Shown here: positions 50,288 to 59,192 of the stretch, piece after piece
Layout of the letters: every line of letters begins with the position of its first letter
How positions within the stretch are numbered: position 1 is the first letter of the stretch
Source: CAZSMC01 sp964607755
GTDB taxonomy: Bacteria; Zhuqueibacterota; Zhuqueibacteria; Residuimicrobiales; Krinioviventaceae
Direction of reading: 5' to 3'
NCBI GenBank assembly: GCA_964607755.1
Contig: CAZSMC010000010.1
Span: 22,471 to 86,470, forward strand
Length of the DNA: 64,000 nt
The notes under the pieces: generated by a model
What the model saw: only the letters and a program-made list of their open reading frames with translations
Databases searched by the model: none
What the model was told of the DNA's origin: nothing
Translations under genes and position numbers: made by a program

Positions 50288-52435
50288 TTAAAATGACCCT
50301 GACACAGTCATCACATAATGGCGGATGGGTTCGAGCATGCGTTCTCGTTGTGTATAATTATAATTAAACACATTGTTTGCATTGATCCGAAAGTCAATCT
50401 GATTCCAGTGATATGTGAGTCGAAGGTCGAGTACTTTTTGGGGAACTCTATCCTCGTGAGGATAAAGTTTCACCGCATCAAAACGGGAGACGTAGCGAAA
50501 ATCCGCGCCAATATCCACAGAGCCAAGCCGGTATGACGTTGAAGCGGTCAATAAATGGTTGGGCCGGTATGCCAGCGTTTCCTCCGTTTCCACGTTTTGG
50601 GGCTGCATGACCGTATAGCCGATATCGAAAAAGAGATGCCGGGTCGGTATGAATTTCAGCATTGTCTCAACTCCGGTAATACGGGCTCTGGTGAGATTGA
50701 TAAACTGAATGACCTGGTTTTCATTTGGCTCCGGTTCGATCAGGTCCCAGTAATCGCTCCAGAATCCGGCAACGTCCAGGTAAAGGAACGGCACAGGCCG
50801 CCAGTTCAGCGCAAGGTCATGCGACCAGGAGGTCTCGGATTGCAAATCCGGATTGGGTTTAATTCGCAGACCAGAATAAACCGAATCAGAAAAACGCTCT
50901 GACATGCTGGCGGAACGAAACCCGCGTCCTGAAGAGGCACGGAAGGTCAAATACGGCTGGGCGTGCCATACCAACCCGACTTTTGGACTTACCTTTGAAT
51001 CGGAATATCCGGTGTCGACATAATGATAATCATAGCGTGCACCCAGGGTCGCTTTGAGCGTTGAGATGAAAAGCGGACGTTCGTTTTGAATATAACCGGA
51101 CAAGGCATACTGATCGTGCGAACCAACCAGTCCTGAAATGACATGATCCCACGATTCTTCGGTGCCAAAAATAAGCGAGTTTTCCCGCGATAGCTGCAGT
51201 TCGCCCTGGACTTCAAGTCCGTAACGATGCGCTGTTGACGCATTATTGTTGTCGTGGAACAGGTTTTTCCAGTAATTGCGAAAATAGGACAGCCGCGTGC
51301 TGAGCGCAACGTTTTTTTGCATCACCCAGCGGTGAAACAAATTCAAACCGAATTTATTTGATCTGACATAATCACCGAGCGCTTCTGGTGCCACCTCCAG
51401 TGCCCGGCGCTGACTGCGCCACATCAATGCATCCTCGGTCTTGCCGCTCTCATAATTAGATGATATGGTGAGATTGTGCGTGCCGGCAAACTGGGTTTGA
51501 TATTTCGCCGAGGCGTTGTGGCGCAGTTTTTCACTGTTCTGCGCATAACCCAGCGTGTGCTGCCGGCCAGCAGCGACAAATATTTCCGAGTGTTCGCCTA
51601 TTTTTCGAGTGTGGTCTATATTTATTTGATTAAAATAACGCAACCGGTCAGACCATTGCCACTCTTCATGCAGTGGCTCATCGTATGCGCCGGATGAAAG
51701 TCGAACGTGCGTTTCCGGTTTTGGAGAAGCTTTTTTAGTGATGATGTTAATCACTCCTCCCAACGCACTCGAGCCGTATAGTGCGGATCCGGCTCCTTTA
51801 ATAATTTCCACCCGTTCGATCTGGGTGGTCGGCACCAGATTCCATTTGATATCGCCGCTGTCGCCAGGCATGACCGGCACTCCGTCAACGAGAAACAGCA
51901 CCCGGCTGCCGGCGCCGTAGCTGAACCCGGATGAGCCGCGGATGTTTATCTGCGAGCCGATAAAGTTCACGCCAGAGGCGTATTCCAGGATTTCATCGAC
52001 ATTTATTTTGTTATAGCGTTTCACGTCGCGCCGGGTCATTAATCCCACACTGACCGGCGAATCCTGGATGCTTTGGCGGCGTTTGTTGGCGGTCACTTCC
52101 AGCTCGGGCGTTTCGAGAATGGTTTCTTCCAATTGAAAAAAAACAGTTACTGTATCGTTTACCTGCACAGTTACATTCTTTTCAGCCTGCTTGTATCCCA
52201 TCATGGTTGCTCGCAAAGTGTAAATACCAACCGGGACGTTGGATATTTTGAAATAGCCATCGGCATTTGAAGCCGCTCCCATCACGGTACCGATCAGTGA
52301 AATATTGACACCAGGCAAAGGGCTGTCTGACTTTTCATCGAAAACCCGACCGGTAATTGTGCCCGCCGGTTTGGCGCACCATAAAATGGTGACAGATAAA
52401 AATAAGGTTATTATTATTAAATGAAATTTTGACAT
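50288..52435 (-). CDS. TonB-dependent receptor (plug-barrel, carboxypeptidase-regulatory domain)
   Basis: A 715-aa outer-membrane receptor. The start is at ATG 52435, giving a signal peptide (SKFHLIIITLFLSVTILWCA). Domains: a regulatory beta-sandwich (AGTITGRVFDEKSDSPLPGV, MMGYKQAEKNVTVQ), a plug (SPVSVGLMTRRDVKRYNKIN, NIRGSSGFSYGAGSRVLFLV, IEIIKGAGSALYGSSALGGV), and a barrel ending in MTVSGSF. It is in the same run as the two-repeat lipoprotein upstream (37 bp), a common TonB receptor/lipoprotein pairing. The ligand is unknown. Confidence 0.92.
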   Translation of the reverse strand: MSKFHLIIITLFLSVTILWCAKPAGTITGRVFDEKSDSPLPGVNISLIGTVMGAASNADGYFKISNVPVGIYTLRATMMGYKQAEKNVTVQVNDTVTVFFQLEETILETPELEVTANKRRQSIQDSPVSVGLMTRRDVKRYNKINVDEILEYASGVNFIGSQINIRGSSGFSYGAGSRVLFLVDGVPVMPGDSGDIKWNLVPTTQIERVEIIKGAGSALYGSSALGGVINIITKKASPKPETHVRLSSGAYDEPLHEEWQWSDRLRYFNQINIDHTRKIGEHSEIFVAAGRQHTLGYAQNSEKLRHNASAKYQTQFAGTHNLTISSNYESGKTEDALMWRSQRRALEVAPEALGDYVRSNKFGLNLFHRWVMQKNVALSTRLSYFRNYWKNLFHDNNNASTAHRYGLEVQGELQLSRENSLIFGTEESWDHVISGLVGSHDQYALSGYIQNERPLFISTLKATLGARYDYHYVDTGYSDSKVSPKVGLVWHAQPYLTFRASSGRGFRSASMSERFSDSVYSGLRIKPNPDLQSETSWSHDLALNWRPVPFLYLDVAGFWSDYWDLIEPEPNENQVIQFINLTRARITGVETMLKFIPTRHLFFDIGYTVMQPQNVETEETLAYRPNHLLTASTSYRLGSVDIGADFRYVSRFDAVKLYPHEDRVPQKVLDLRLTYHWNQIDFRINANNVFNYNYTQRERMLEPIRHYVMTVSGSF

Positions 52436-52472
52436 ATCTAACAATCCTGAAGGTTGATTCTATTTTTAATTT

Positions 52473-53279
52473 TTATGGGAAAAGACTCGTCCCAAACATT
52501 ATTGTGATGTCGATGCCTTTTACATGAGATGTATCATCCGGAACCGTTACCGAGCCGGGCATAATGTCGGTTGGCTTTTTTTTGTAATAACCAGCCACGC
52601 TTTGCATGTTGACGGGCTGGCCGGATACGACCACCAGCGCGCCGATAAGAGCATACGTTCCCGGCTGTACATTCAACGAATAGGTTGCCGATTCAAAACC
52701 CGCTTTGATAGGCATGGCAAAAACAATGTCCAGCAGACTGGTGGGCAACAGTTTTTCAGACGCAGCCACAACAACTGATTGCGCGCCAGGCGGCCAGTCA
52801 CCTCTAACGTTCAGCGTGCCGCTGATCGTGCTCTCGACAGCCATCCGTGCCCGGGACAAGTCAGCAACAATATTTATGGAATCGATAATGGTTTTGCGAT
52901 TGGGAATGGTGACCTGGCCGGGCGTAAAATGATCTTCAGTCGGGAAATAGATGCCAATGATATTGGTTACATCCCAGGGTTCCTCTTTTTGTTTCCACAC
53001 CACCCCCACGGCTTTGAACGTTTGCGGATTGGTATAGATTTTATAGTCCACTGTATCCTGGTACAGGGGTAACGGTTCGCTCATCGTCAGTTCGGTTATG
53101 GCGGAAGGAGGAAAAGTTGTTGCTGCCACCACGCGCACCTCATCGGTTTCTTCCGGCCATTCGTTTTTGAAAATAATGGTCCCTTGAAATCCGCTGCGTG
53201 TGGGGTCCAGCCCGGTGTCGATGTCACAAGCAGCCAAGATGATCATTGCGAATCCGAGGATAAAAAATAAATATTTCAT
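52473..53279 (-). CDS. Two-repeat lipoprotein paired with TonB-dependent receptor
   Basis: A 268-aa lipoprotein (MKYLFFILGFAMIILAACD, lipobox LAAC, Cys18). The mature part consists of two homologous copies of a domain of about 110 residues: in each, an opening G-x-I/L-x-x-x-x-W-P core (FKNEWPEETDEVRVVAATTF; VRGDWPPGAQSVVVAASEKL), a middle TFKAVGVVWKQ/TYALIGALVVV strand, a G-Y/I-Y segment, then PGQVTIP/PGSVTVP and a closing SINIVADLS/GIDITIMFG strand. It is not a family I can name. It lies 37 bp ahead of the receptor and probably acts with it at the cell surface. Confidence 0.8.
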   Translation of the reverse strand: MKYLFFILGFAMIILAACDIDTGLDPTRSGFQGTIIFKNEWPEETDEVRVVAATTFPPSAITELTMSEPLPLYQDTVDYKIYTNPQTFKAVGVVWKQKEEPWDVTNIIGIYFPTEDHFTPGQVTIPNRKTIIDSINIVADLSRARMAVESTISGTLNVRGDWPPGAQSVVVAASEKLLPTSLLDIVFAMPIKAGFESATYSLNVQPGTYALIGALVVVSGQPVNMQSVAGYYKKKPTDIMPGSVTVPDDTSHVKGIDITIMFGTSLFP

Positions 53280-53312
53280 AAACGGTCCAATTTTTTAATA
53301 ATTTTTAAAAGC

Positions 53313-53342
53313 CACAGATGGTCACGGATTTTCACTGATTCA
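53313..53342 (-). repeat. Three imperfect 10-bp repeats (CACxGATxxT/A)
   Basis: CACAGATGGT, CACGGATTTT and CACTGATTCA follow one another (53313-53342, shown on plus). Similar CACAGAT/CACGGAT runs occur outside coding regions in many bacterial genomes; role unknown. Confidence 0.5.
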
Positions 53343-53517
53343 TAATTCTCATCTGAGGTTTTTATAAATAATTTTGACAAAACAAATTGTATAAAAACTT
53401 GAGCATATCACCAATAAATTGATATATGAAAAGTTGGTAGTACAATTAATGTGTGAAATTTATTCCTATTAAAACTTTCATTAAATGGTGATTTATGATA
53501 ATATTAAAATACAAAAA

Positions 53518-55173
53518 TCAATCAGAAGCATCAATTCGTTCGCCTTTAATATATGTCGCGACCGGCTTGACCTCAAGCCATTTTTCCGGTGATTGCCGCA
53601 CGTCCTGATCCAGGACAGTTATATCAAATGCGTAACCGGGTTTAAGTTGTCCTAGAAAAGAGTGACCGCCAACTGCTTGAGCTGCACCTTGCGTATAGGC
53701 TTGCAAGGTTTCGCAAAAAGATAATTGTTCATCCGGGCGCCATCCGGAATCCGGTTTTCCATCAAGGGTTTTACGAGTCGTGGCGGCGTAAAAACCTGTG
53801 ACCGGTTCAAGGTCGGTAACCGGCGCATCCGAGCCGAAAGCTAAAACGGCACCGGTATTCAGCACACTTTTCCAGGCATACGCGCCATCAAAACGCTCTT
53901 CACCAATTCGATCCTTGAGCCACTTGAGATCGTCGCACAGGTGTTTGGGTTGCATCGAAGCAACGACATTAAAACGTGCAAACAATGAAATGTCTTCCGG
54001 ACGCAGTATCTGAGCGTGTTCAATCCGCACGATGGTGTCCGGGTTTTTGCCGGTCTTGATCCAGGAAAATGCCAGAGATGCGGCCGAATCGCCGATGGCA
54101 TGGATGGCCACATCGTAACCGCGTTGTTGCGCCTGTTGAAAAGCGTGACGTTGTTCTTCAAGATCAGACGCCAGCGCGCCGTAATGATCCGGCTGGTCGG
54201 AGTATGGCTCAAATAACAATGCACCTCTGCTGCCCAGTGTACCGTCCATGAACAGCTTGATGCCCATAATGTGCACGCGACTGGAATCGGAATGTTTAAA
54301 AAGCCATGGACGTTTTTCGCCCTGTTTGTCAAGCCAAGGCAGGTGCTCGGCCAGTACATAGGCAAAAACCCGTATTGGCAGACCGTGCTGTTGTTCGATT
54401 TCGAAAAGCGCTTCCAGGTTTTCCGGCGCCAGCGACATATCGTGTACCGCCACCAGTCCGGCTTGCGCTGCTGCTGTCACACCGGCTCGCATGATATCCA
54501 CACGTTCCTGATGCGATAGATCGGGCAATAGTTTTTCAATCCGGTTCATGGGACCGTCAATCAGAATACCTGTGGGTTCACCCGATTCAAACCGAAGAAT
54601 AGCACCGTCGTTCGGATCCGGAGTATGTCGGTTGATGCCTGCTTTGTTCAACAGCACACAGTTCACCAGGGCGGCATGGCCATCCACCCGGCTCAGAAAG
54701 ATCGGTTTGTCTGAAAGACCGTCTAACAAACTCGCATCCGGATATTGCCGGTTTGGAAACAGCGACTGGTCCCAGCCAAACCCTCTTATAAACGAGCGGT
54801 CTCGATTCGCTTCAATATAATCCTGTACTCTGGTGCGCAATTCAGTACCGGAGGTTATGTTGCGAAGGTCAAGCTCCCATTTTAACTTGCCAATGCCGTC
54901 GAGATGGGCATGGGCATCGTGGATGCCAGGAATGACAAGTTCGCCTGGGAGATTCACAACGTTGACGTCATTGTCTTTCGGAACCTCAGAATAAACGTGG
55001 GTGATAAATCCGTTTTCGTCTACAGCCACGGCTGCCGCTTGCGGGCATCCGGGAGCGTTGGCGACAAAATGTCCAATAAACAGTTGTCGATCAGAAAGTT
55101 CGGCATCGTTGGCTGCGAAAGAACCTGCCCAAAATACGAGACTATGAAGAAAGAGCAAGAAAAATTTTTTCAT
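53518..55173 (-). CDS. YtcJ-like amidohydrolase, exported
   Basis: A 551-aa amidohydrolase superfamily protein. The start is ATG 55173 with AGGTGAC upstream; the longer reading adds unsupported residues. The signal peptide is MKKFFLLFLHSLVFWAGSFA. TIM-barrel metal site: GIHDAHAHLDGIG (HxH), VAIHAIGDSA (His), RIEHAQIL (His), FGSDAPVTDL (Asp). This is the YtcJ/LAF3 type, which hydrolyses unknown amide substrates. It ends the minus run of envelope genes; there is a 130-bp spacer to the membrane protein upstream. Confidence 0.9.
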   Translation of the reverse strand: MKKFFLLFLHSLVFWAGSFAANDAELSDRQLFIGHFVANAPGCPQAAAVAVDENGFITHVYSEVPKDNDVNVVNLPGELVIPGIHDAHAHLDGIGKLKWELDLRNITSGTELRTRVQDYIEANRDRSFIRGFGWDQSLFPNRQYPDASLLDGLSDKPIFLSRVDGHAALVNCVLLNKAGINRHTPDPNDGAILRFESGEPTGILIDGPMNRIEKLLPDLSHQERVDIMRAGVTAAAQAGLVAVHDMSLAPENLEALFEIEQQHGLPIRVFAYVLAEHLPWLDKQGEKRPWLFKHSDSSRVHIMGIKLFMDGTLGSRGALLFEPYSDQPDHYGALASDLEEQRHAFQQAQQRGYDVAIHAIGDSAASLAFSWIKTGKNPDTIVRIEHAQILRPEDISLFARFNVVASMQPKHLCDDLKWLKDRIGEERFDGAYAWKSVLNTGAVLAFGSDAPVTDLEPVTGFYAATTRKTLDGKPDSGWRPDEQLSFCETLQAYTQGAAQAVGGHSFLGQLKPGYAFDITVLDQDVRQSPEKWLEVKPVATYIKGERIDASD

Positions 55174-55302
55174 GAACGTCACCTGTATCAGAAAAAAAAA
55201 GTCATCGGATTGTGCGTGTTTGAATTGCTCGTGTGACTGAACAAGCCAGCCGATGGGTTCGATCGTAAAGCTGTACACAGATGGAATGTATAGACATTTT
55301 TG

Positions 55303-56247
55303 TCAAGCTCGCGATTCATTGCTTTGTTCAGATTGATCGGCAACTGGGGGCAATGGTACAGTGTACGGCTCACCAAATTGTGTTAAAAATTCTACACTAA
55401 AGGCGCGATACGTGTATGAAATCGGCAGCAATATCACGGAATTGATATAGGGTATGGCTAACAGCAAAAAGAGAAAACAACACGTCATTAATCCGGCTGC
55501 TAAAATGACAGCACCGATGATGATAAATGCGAATAAAACGAACAAGGCGTAAAGTAGGAACGAACCAAAATGCGGCCAATGGATGTTCAGGAACCGGCTC
55601 CAGGCTTCGGTGGAGCGGCAGCGGTGCTTGTACATGATCGGCACTATAAAATCGTTAAGCAGCAACTTGACATAACCGAACACCAAAACGAGTCCCAGCA
55701 GTACAACACCCATCTGGATGAGAAAGAGAACCGGCACATCGCCCGGTATTTTTGAGTACAATTCATAGGCATTTCGCCAGGCATACTGCAAAAATGCCAG
55801 CACAGTCACCAGCACAACCACAGTGAACCCCAGGCGCCACAGAAACAGCGAATCGCCCTGGCTGGCATAGTCATGCCACGGCTCGGAGATGCGTGCCCGG
55901 CGGTGAGCGACATTGTCCAGGAACATAAACTTGCCTCGTGAGCTGAGCCACAGGAACAACACCAGGAAAATTATCGCGATGATCACCCCAAAAACGACAA
56001 GCACAAGCCAACCCGGATGCTCGCTGAGAAACTCGATAGCTTTGTGAGGAAAAGTAAACACCTGGCTAAAATTAGTATCTGAATCCGCGCCATTACCCCC
56101 TCGACTACCGCCACCGCCGTCTAAAAGTCCCGCCAAAAACGCGGTAAACCCGACTTTGAGCCACACGGACAGGTCGAACGGTTTAAAGAGCATCGTTTTC
56201 ATCTGCTCCCAGGCACGCGATAATGGAGCGAACAGTTGAACCGGCAT
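55303..56247 (-). CDS. Integral membrane protein with 4-6 helices (DUF7544-like)
   Basis: A 314-aa membrane protein. A short amphipathic opening (LSRAWEQMKTMLFKPFDLSV) precedes a disordered Gly-rich loop (GGGGSRGGNGADSD) and several hydrophobic segments (WLVLVVFGVIIAIIFLVLFL, VVLVTVLAFLQYAW, VLFLIQMGVVLLGLVLVFGY, LYALFVLFAFIIIGAVILAA, FLLLAIPYINSVILL). It resembles archaeal/bacterial DUF7544-type uncharacterised membrane proteins by general layout only. Function unknown. Confidence 0.75.
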   Translation of the reverse strand: MPVQLFAPLSRAWEQMKTMLFKPFDLSVWLKVGFTAFLAGLLDGGGGSRGGNGADSDTNFSQVFTFPHKAIEFLSEHPGWLVLVVFGVIIAIIFLVLFLWLSSRGKFMFLDNVAHRRARISEPWHDYASQGDSLFLWRLGFTVVVLVTVLAFLQYAWRNAYELYSKIPGDVPVLFLIQMGVVLLGLVLVFGYVKLLLNDFIVPIMYKHRCRSTEAWSRFLNIHWPHFGSFLLYALFVLFAFIIIGAVILAAGLMTCCFLFLLLAIPYINSVILLPISYTYRAFSVEFLTQFGEPYTVPLPPVADQSEQSNESRA

Positions 56248-56394
56248 GATAACCTCCCTCAGGTTTTATTGGGAATTGGTTAGCTAAAATCAATTATAAG
56301 AAAAAAATTAACTGTTAAAAAATGTGATCATTAGAGTTTTAATGACGAAACCACGACATATTCGTTTCATAAACACCAACATTAGATGAGTGCC

Positions 56395-56817
56395 TCAGTC
56401 GCTCTTTTCATCTTCAATGATAATTTGCGTCTCGATCGGTGCACTTTTTTTGAGCATGGCACTTATGCCGCAATATTTTTCTTCGCTCAATTGTACAGCG
56501 CGCTCGGCCTTGTCACGTTTGATATTGCCGCCTTTGAACCGGTAGGTAACTACAATTTTGGTAAACACTTTGGGATGCTCATCTGCCGTTTCGGCTTCTG
56601 TTTCCACTGTGAACTCCTCGGGTTCAGCCCGCATTTTCCGCAAGATACTGATCACATCCAGCGCGGTACACCCGGCCAGGGAGGTCAAACACAATCCTTT
56701 GGGTTTCATGCCTTTGCCCTGACCGCCCACTTCTTCGTCTGCGTCGATGGGCACCTCAAATCCATCCAGTTCTCCGATAAGATGCATGCCTTCTTTTAAT
56801 GTGACTGATGATTTCAT
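56395..56817 (-). CDS. OsmC/Ohr family protein
   Basis: A 140-aa protein. ATG 56817 follows GGAAGG. It has the OsmC fold: GQGKGMKPKGLCLTSLAGCT with the peroxidatic-region Cys (LAGCTALDV), the second Cys in EEKYCGISAML and a central strand. The two conserved Cys of the OsmC/Ohr family are both present, consistent with reduction of organic hydroperoxides, but many OsmC proteins have other roles. It stands alone, followed by the mobile patch at 57 kb. Confidence 0.88.
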   Translation of the reverse strand: MKSSVTLKEGMHLIGELDGFEVPIDADEEVGGQGKGMKPKGLCLTSLAGCTALDVISILRKMRAEPEEFTVETEAETADEHPKVFTKIVVTYRFKGGNIKRDKAERAVQLSEEKYCGISAMLKKSAPIETQIIIEDEKSD

Positions 56818-57097
56818 ACTAACCTTCCGGTTTTTTATCAATAATTGTTTCGTTCATTTAACTGCCAAAACAAACGTCATTTTCCTTGAATGGCCTATTT
56901 ACAGACAAGTTTACACAATTTTTTTATCTTTTGAAAATTATTTTCTCAAAGCTTCAATCTTGGGACATAAATAGTAATATTGAAAATAAGCTTGCAGTTT
57001 TGTCTAATAATTAGTATTCTTTTCACACGGAAAATGATAAAAGAATCTTGCAAATGGGGGATTTCATGAATAAAATATAATCTGAATGAACATCATT

Positions 57098-57468
57098 CTT
57101 CAGGATGCTTACATTTTTGAGCCTGATGATTTATCATCAGGCGTGAGAAATAGCGTAACACATTCACCAATAGGCTCTCACAACAGCACCTGTAAGCTGG
57201 TATCGCCTGAAATTCATTTTTTAGTTCTTGAAAATATTTTTTTACTATTTTGCCTGTGGATTCATCAGCACGCCAAGCAGGCCGAGGTGTTCGCTGCGTC
57301 GTTGCGGATAATTCATCAGGTTAGGCGTTCGCTACATCGCATACGGATAAATGCTCAGGTCAGGTGTTTGCTCCATCGCCAGTGGATGAATCCACAAGTC
57401 AGGCGTTTGCTCTACCGCCTGCGGATAAATCCGCAGGCTGAATAACGGAAGGATGCTAAAGCATCCTC
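57098..57468. repeat. Palindrome-rich unit A upstream of tnpA
   Basis: It shares with unit B (58143-58712) an identical 47-bp start (57098-57144 = 58149-58195), an identical 27-bp middle block (57204-57230 = 58346-58372) and a 52-bp end with one mismatch (57417-57468 vs 58661-58712). Palindromes: GCCTGATGA-TTTA-TCATCAGGC (57121-57142), GCCTGCGGA-TAAA-TCCGCAGGC (57417-57438) and AGGATGC-TAAA-GCATCCT (57450-57467). The units face the same way. They look like copies of one small element or REP-type array that a TnpA may act on. Confidence 0.75.
57256..57438. repeat. 39-bp tandem repeats inside unit A
   Basis: Units begin at 57304, 57343, 57382 and 57421 (period 39; the last is partial), preceded by a longer 48-bp copy from 57256. 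Consensus, in order: (G/A)(C/T)GGATAAAT, a short palindrome-like part, CAGGTCAGGCGTTTGCTCCATCG. Unit B carries the equivalent of only the 48-bp copy and the final copy, so the number of copies differs between units. Confidence 0.75.
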
Positions 57469-58160
57469 CTCATTGGCAGATTCATATAAAACATTGATAA
57501 AAAAAGAGGGGAATTTATTATGTCATATTGGCGTCTTCACTACCATGCGGTCTGGGCTTGTAAGGACCGGCAGCCACTAATCACTGCAAAATTGGAGCCT
57601 CAATTATACCAGTATATTTTAGGCAAGGCACATGAATTAAATGCCATTATGCACGGCATTGGAGGAACCGAGGACCATTTGCATATTATTTTCTCACTGG
57701 CTCCCAAATATGCAATATCAGATTTTATCGGAAAAATCAAAGGTGCCAGTTCACACTGGGTGACCTACATTCTTAAACATCCCGATCTATTTGATTGGCA
57801 AAGAGGCTTTGGTATTGTTTCATTTGGTGGTCGTCATTTCCAAAATGTAATTCATTACGTTAGAAATCAAAAACAACACCATCAAAAGAATGCTACAAAC
57901 CGTATCTTTGAAAAATGGAGTGATGAGGATGATGGTGTGATAGCGATTTGGGATGATGAGGTTGGAGACATAGGTAATTAAAAAACATTATTCTCAAAAA
58001 GATTTTTTAATTTTATATCTTTTGAAAATTAACGTCTTCAAACTTGTGAGCGTGAATTGTGATATAAAGCTTCCAGTTCCTGTAATAAACAGTAATATTT
58101 AAACAAGCGAATAGAAACTATAAAACAATTCACAAAAAAAACAGCATCCTTCAGGATGCT
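57450..58160 (+). mobile_element. Putative IS200-like element
   Basis: An IS200/IS605-type TnpA (57520-57981) is flanked by perfect hairpins: AGGATGC-TAAA-GCATCCT (57450-57467) on the left and AGCATCC-TTCA-GGATGCT (58143-58160) on the right. The span is about 711 bp, close to the IS200 size. IS200 elements have subterminal hairpins, no terminal inverted repeats and no target duplication. The exact ends are inferred. Confidence 0.55.
57520..57981 (+). CDS. tnpA: IS200/IS605-family TnpA (Y1 HUH transposase)
   Basis: A 153-aa single-strand DNA transposase. SYWRLHYHAVWACKDRQPLI opens the Y1 transposase fold, the HUH metal site is in EDHLHIIF, and the catalytic Tyr is in VIHYVRNQKQHHQ (about residue 116). 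FGGRHFQNVIHY lies just before it. The full family length suggests it is intact. GAGGGG lies 12 nt before ATG 57520. It sits between the two palindrome-rich units, no TnpB is adjacent, and the ORF has a usual-looking stop at 57979-57981. Confidence 0.92.
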   Translation: MSYWRLHYHAVWACKDRQPLITAKLEPQLYQYILGKAHELNAIMHGIGGTEDHLHIIFSLAPKYAISDFIGKIKGASSHWVTYILKHPDLFDWQRGFGIVSFGGRHFQNVIHYVRNQKQHHQKNATNRIFEKWSDEDDGVIAIWDDEVGDIGN

Positions 58161-58712
58161 TACATTTTTGAGCCTGATGATTTATCATCAGGCGTTAGCA
58201 ATAGCATAACTCTTTCGCCAGGTTTTTCCACATCGCCTGCTATGTGGTCATGTCTGAAAATTCATCTTTCAGGCTATGCAAATATTTTCTTGTAACACAT
58301 CGCAAGGGATTAACCCGCTGGCTGGGCCAAGGGCTCTCGCCACAGCGCCTGAAATTCATTTTTTAGTTCTTGTAAAGCCTGTTTCATTTGCTTGCGCTAT
58401 ATAGTTATTAAATATTAAGTTGTGGTGTAAAAAGTTCATTCGGTCGATATATTATAAAACGTGTAGATTTATAGTAATTCCACTTTGATTTAGCATATTT
58501 TGCTTTTGATTTTCTATGAAATCATTTTGAAATTGGAATTTATCATTAGATTCCCGTTTAGAAAAGTGGTCGATTGAAACAGGCTTTTGTAAATATTTTT
58601 TTTACTATATCGCCTGTGGATACATCAACAGGACAAGCAGACCGATGTGTTCGCTACATCGCCTGCGGATAAATTCGCAGGCTGAATAACGGAAGGATGC
58701 TAAAGCATCCTC
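58143..58712. repeat. Palindrome-rich unit B downstream of tnpA
   Basis: It carries the same start, middle and end blocks as unit A (see there), with the palindromes AGCATCC-TTCA-GGATGCT (58143-58160), GCCTGATGA-TTTA-TCATCAGGC (58172-58193), GCCTGCGGA-TAAA-TTCGCAGGC (58661-58682, one mismatch) and AGGATGC-TAAA-GCATCCT (58694-58711). It is interrupted by the MITE-like element at 58376-58586 and lacks the extra 39-bp copies of unit A. Confidence 0.75.
58376..58586. mobile_element. MITE-like insertion with 11-bp inverted ends
   Basis: AGCCTGTTTCA (58376-58386) at the left and TGAAACAGGCT (58575-58585) at the right are perfect inverted repeats around about 190 bp of AT-rich DNA without a gene. 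It is flanked by TTGTAA on both sides (58370-58375, 58587-58592), a 6-bp target duplication. Unit A at the equivalent place reads CTTGAAAATATT, an uninterrupted version, which makes this a recent or at least post-duplication insertion. Confidence 0.75.
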
Positions 58713-58808
58713 TAATTGACTTGATTCAGTTGAATCGTAAATAATGTCCGGGACTTTAGAATTCACTTACAATTTATCAAAAATCTGTTTAATTATGTTG
58801 GTATCTAT

Positions 58809-59186
58809 TTGAGGACCGAAAACAGTGCAACACTCTGCAGAGTAGGGGATTTTTTCAATTGTAAAATGGTGCTATCAATCGAATATCTTTTTTCAAGTTT
58901 TCCATTTGATCAAATAAAAATGACGTTTATTTTCCATCTTTTTTTGTCATCGTTGGCAGGATGTTCAGTAAAAACTTTTAGGATATCAAAAAAATGCACA
59001 CAGAATTGCCGATCCGGTTTTCCATTGTTCACTGACATTTTTCTTGTGAATTGGAAAGGTTATATCATCCATGATGGCGGCAAGGGCAATTTCACGGTTC
59101 ATCAGCCAAAAGGTACGAATATTTCCTTATGCCTTGCTGTACAAACAGATCATGTTTACCTGGATAGTGTGATTCAGAAAGAATGA
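58809..59186 (+). other. Doubtful open frame, possible decayed sequence
   Basis: An open frame of 125 codons with no Shine-Dalgarno, many Cys and Phe residues, and no family I can recognise. The last part (FLVNWKGYIIHDGGKGNF) vaguely recalls the sugar-isomerase region that begins in the next gene, which could make this a degraded N-terminal portion. Low confidence either way. Confidence 0.25.
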
Positions 59187-59192
59187 CTTGTT

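Larger units (their letters stand above)
56818..57519. other. Intergenic stretch with mobile-element repeats
   Basis: Between the OsmC gene and tnpA. 56818-57090 is AT-rich with no gene signal; the rest is repeat unit A (listed separately), ending 51 bp before the transposase start. Confidence 0.7.
57982..58808. other. Intergenic region after tnpA, mostly repeat unit B
   Basis: 57982-58142 is AT-rich and shows no gene. Repeat unit B fills 58143-58712 and contains a 211-bp MITE-like insertion; 58713-58808 has no supported feature. Confidence 0.7.

Noticed and set aside
57256..57438. 39-bp repeats considered as a CRISPR array
   Set aside because: The copies follow one another without unique spacers, and no cas gene is nearby.
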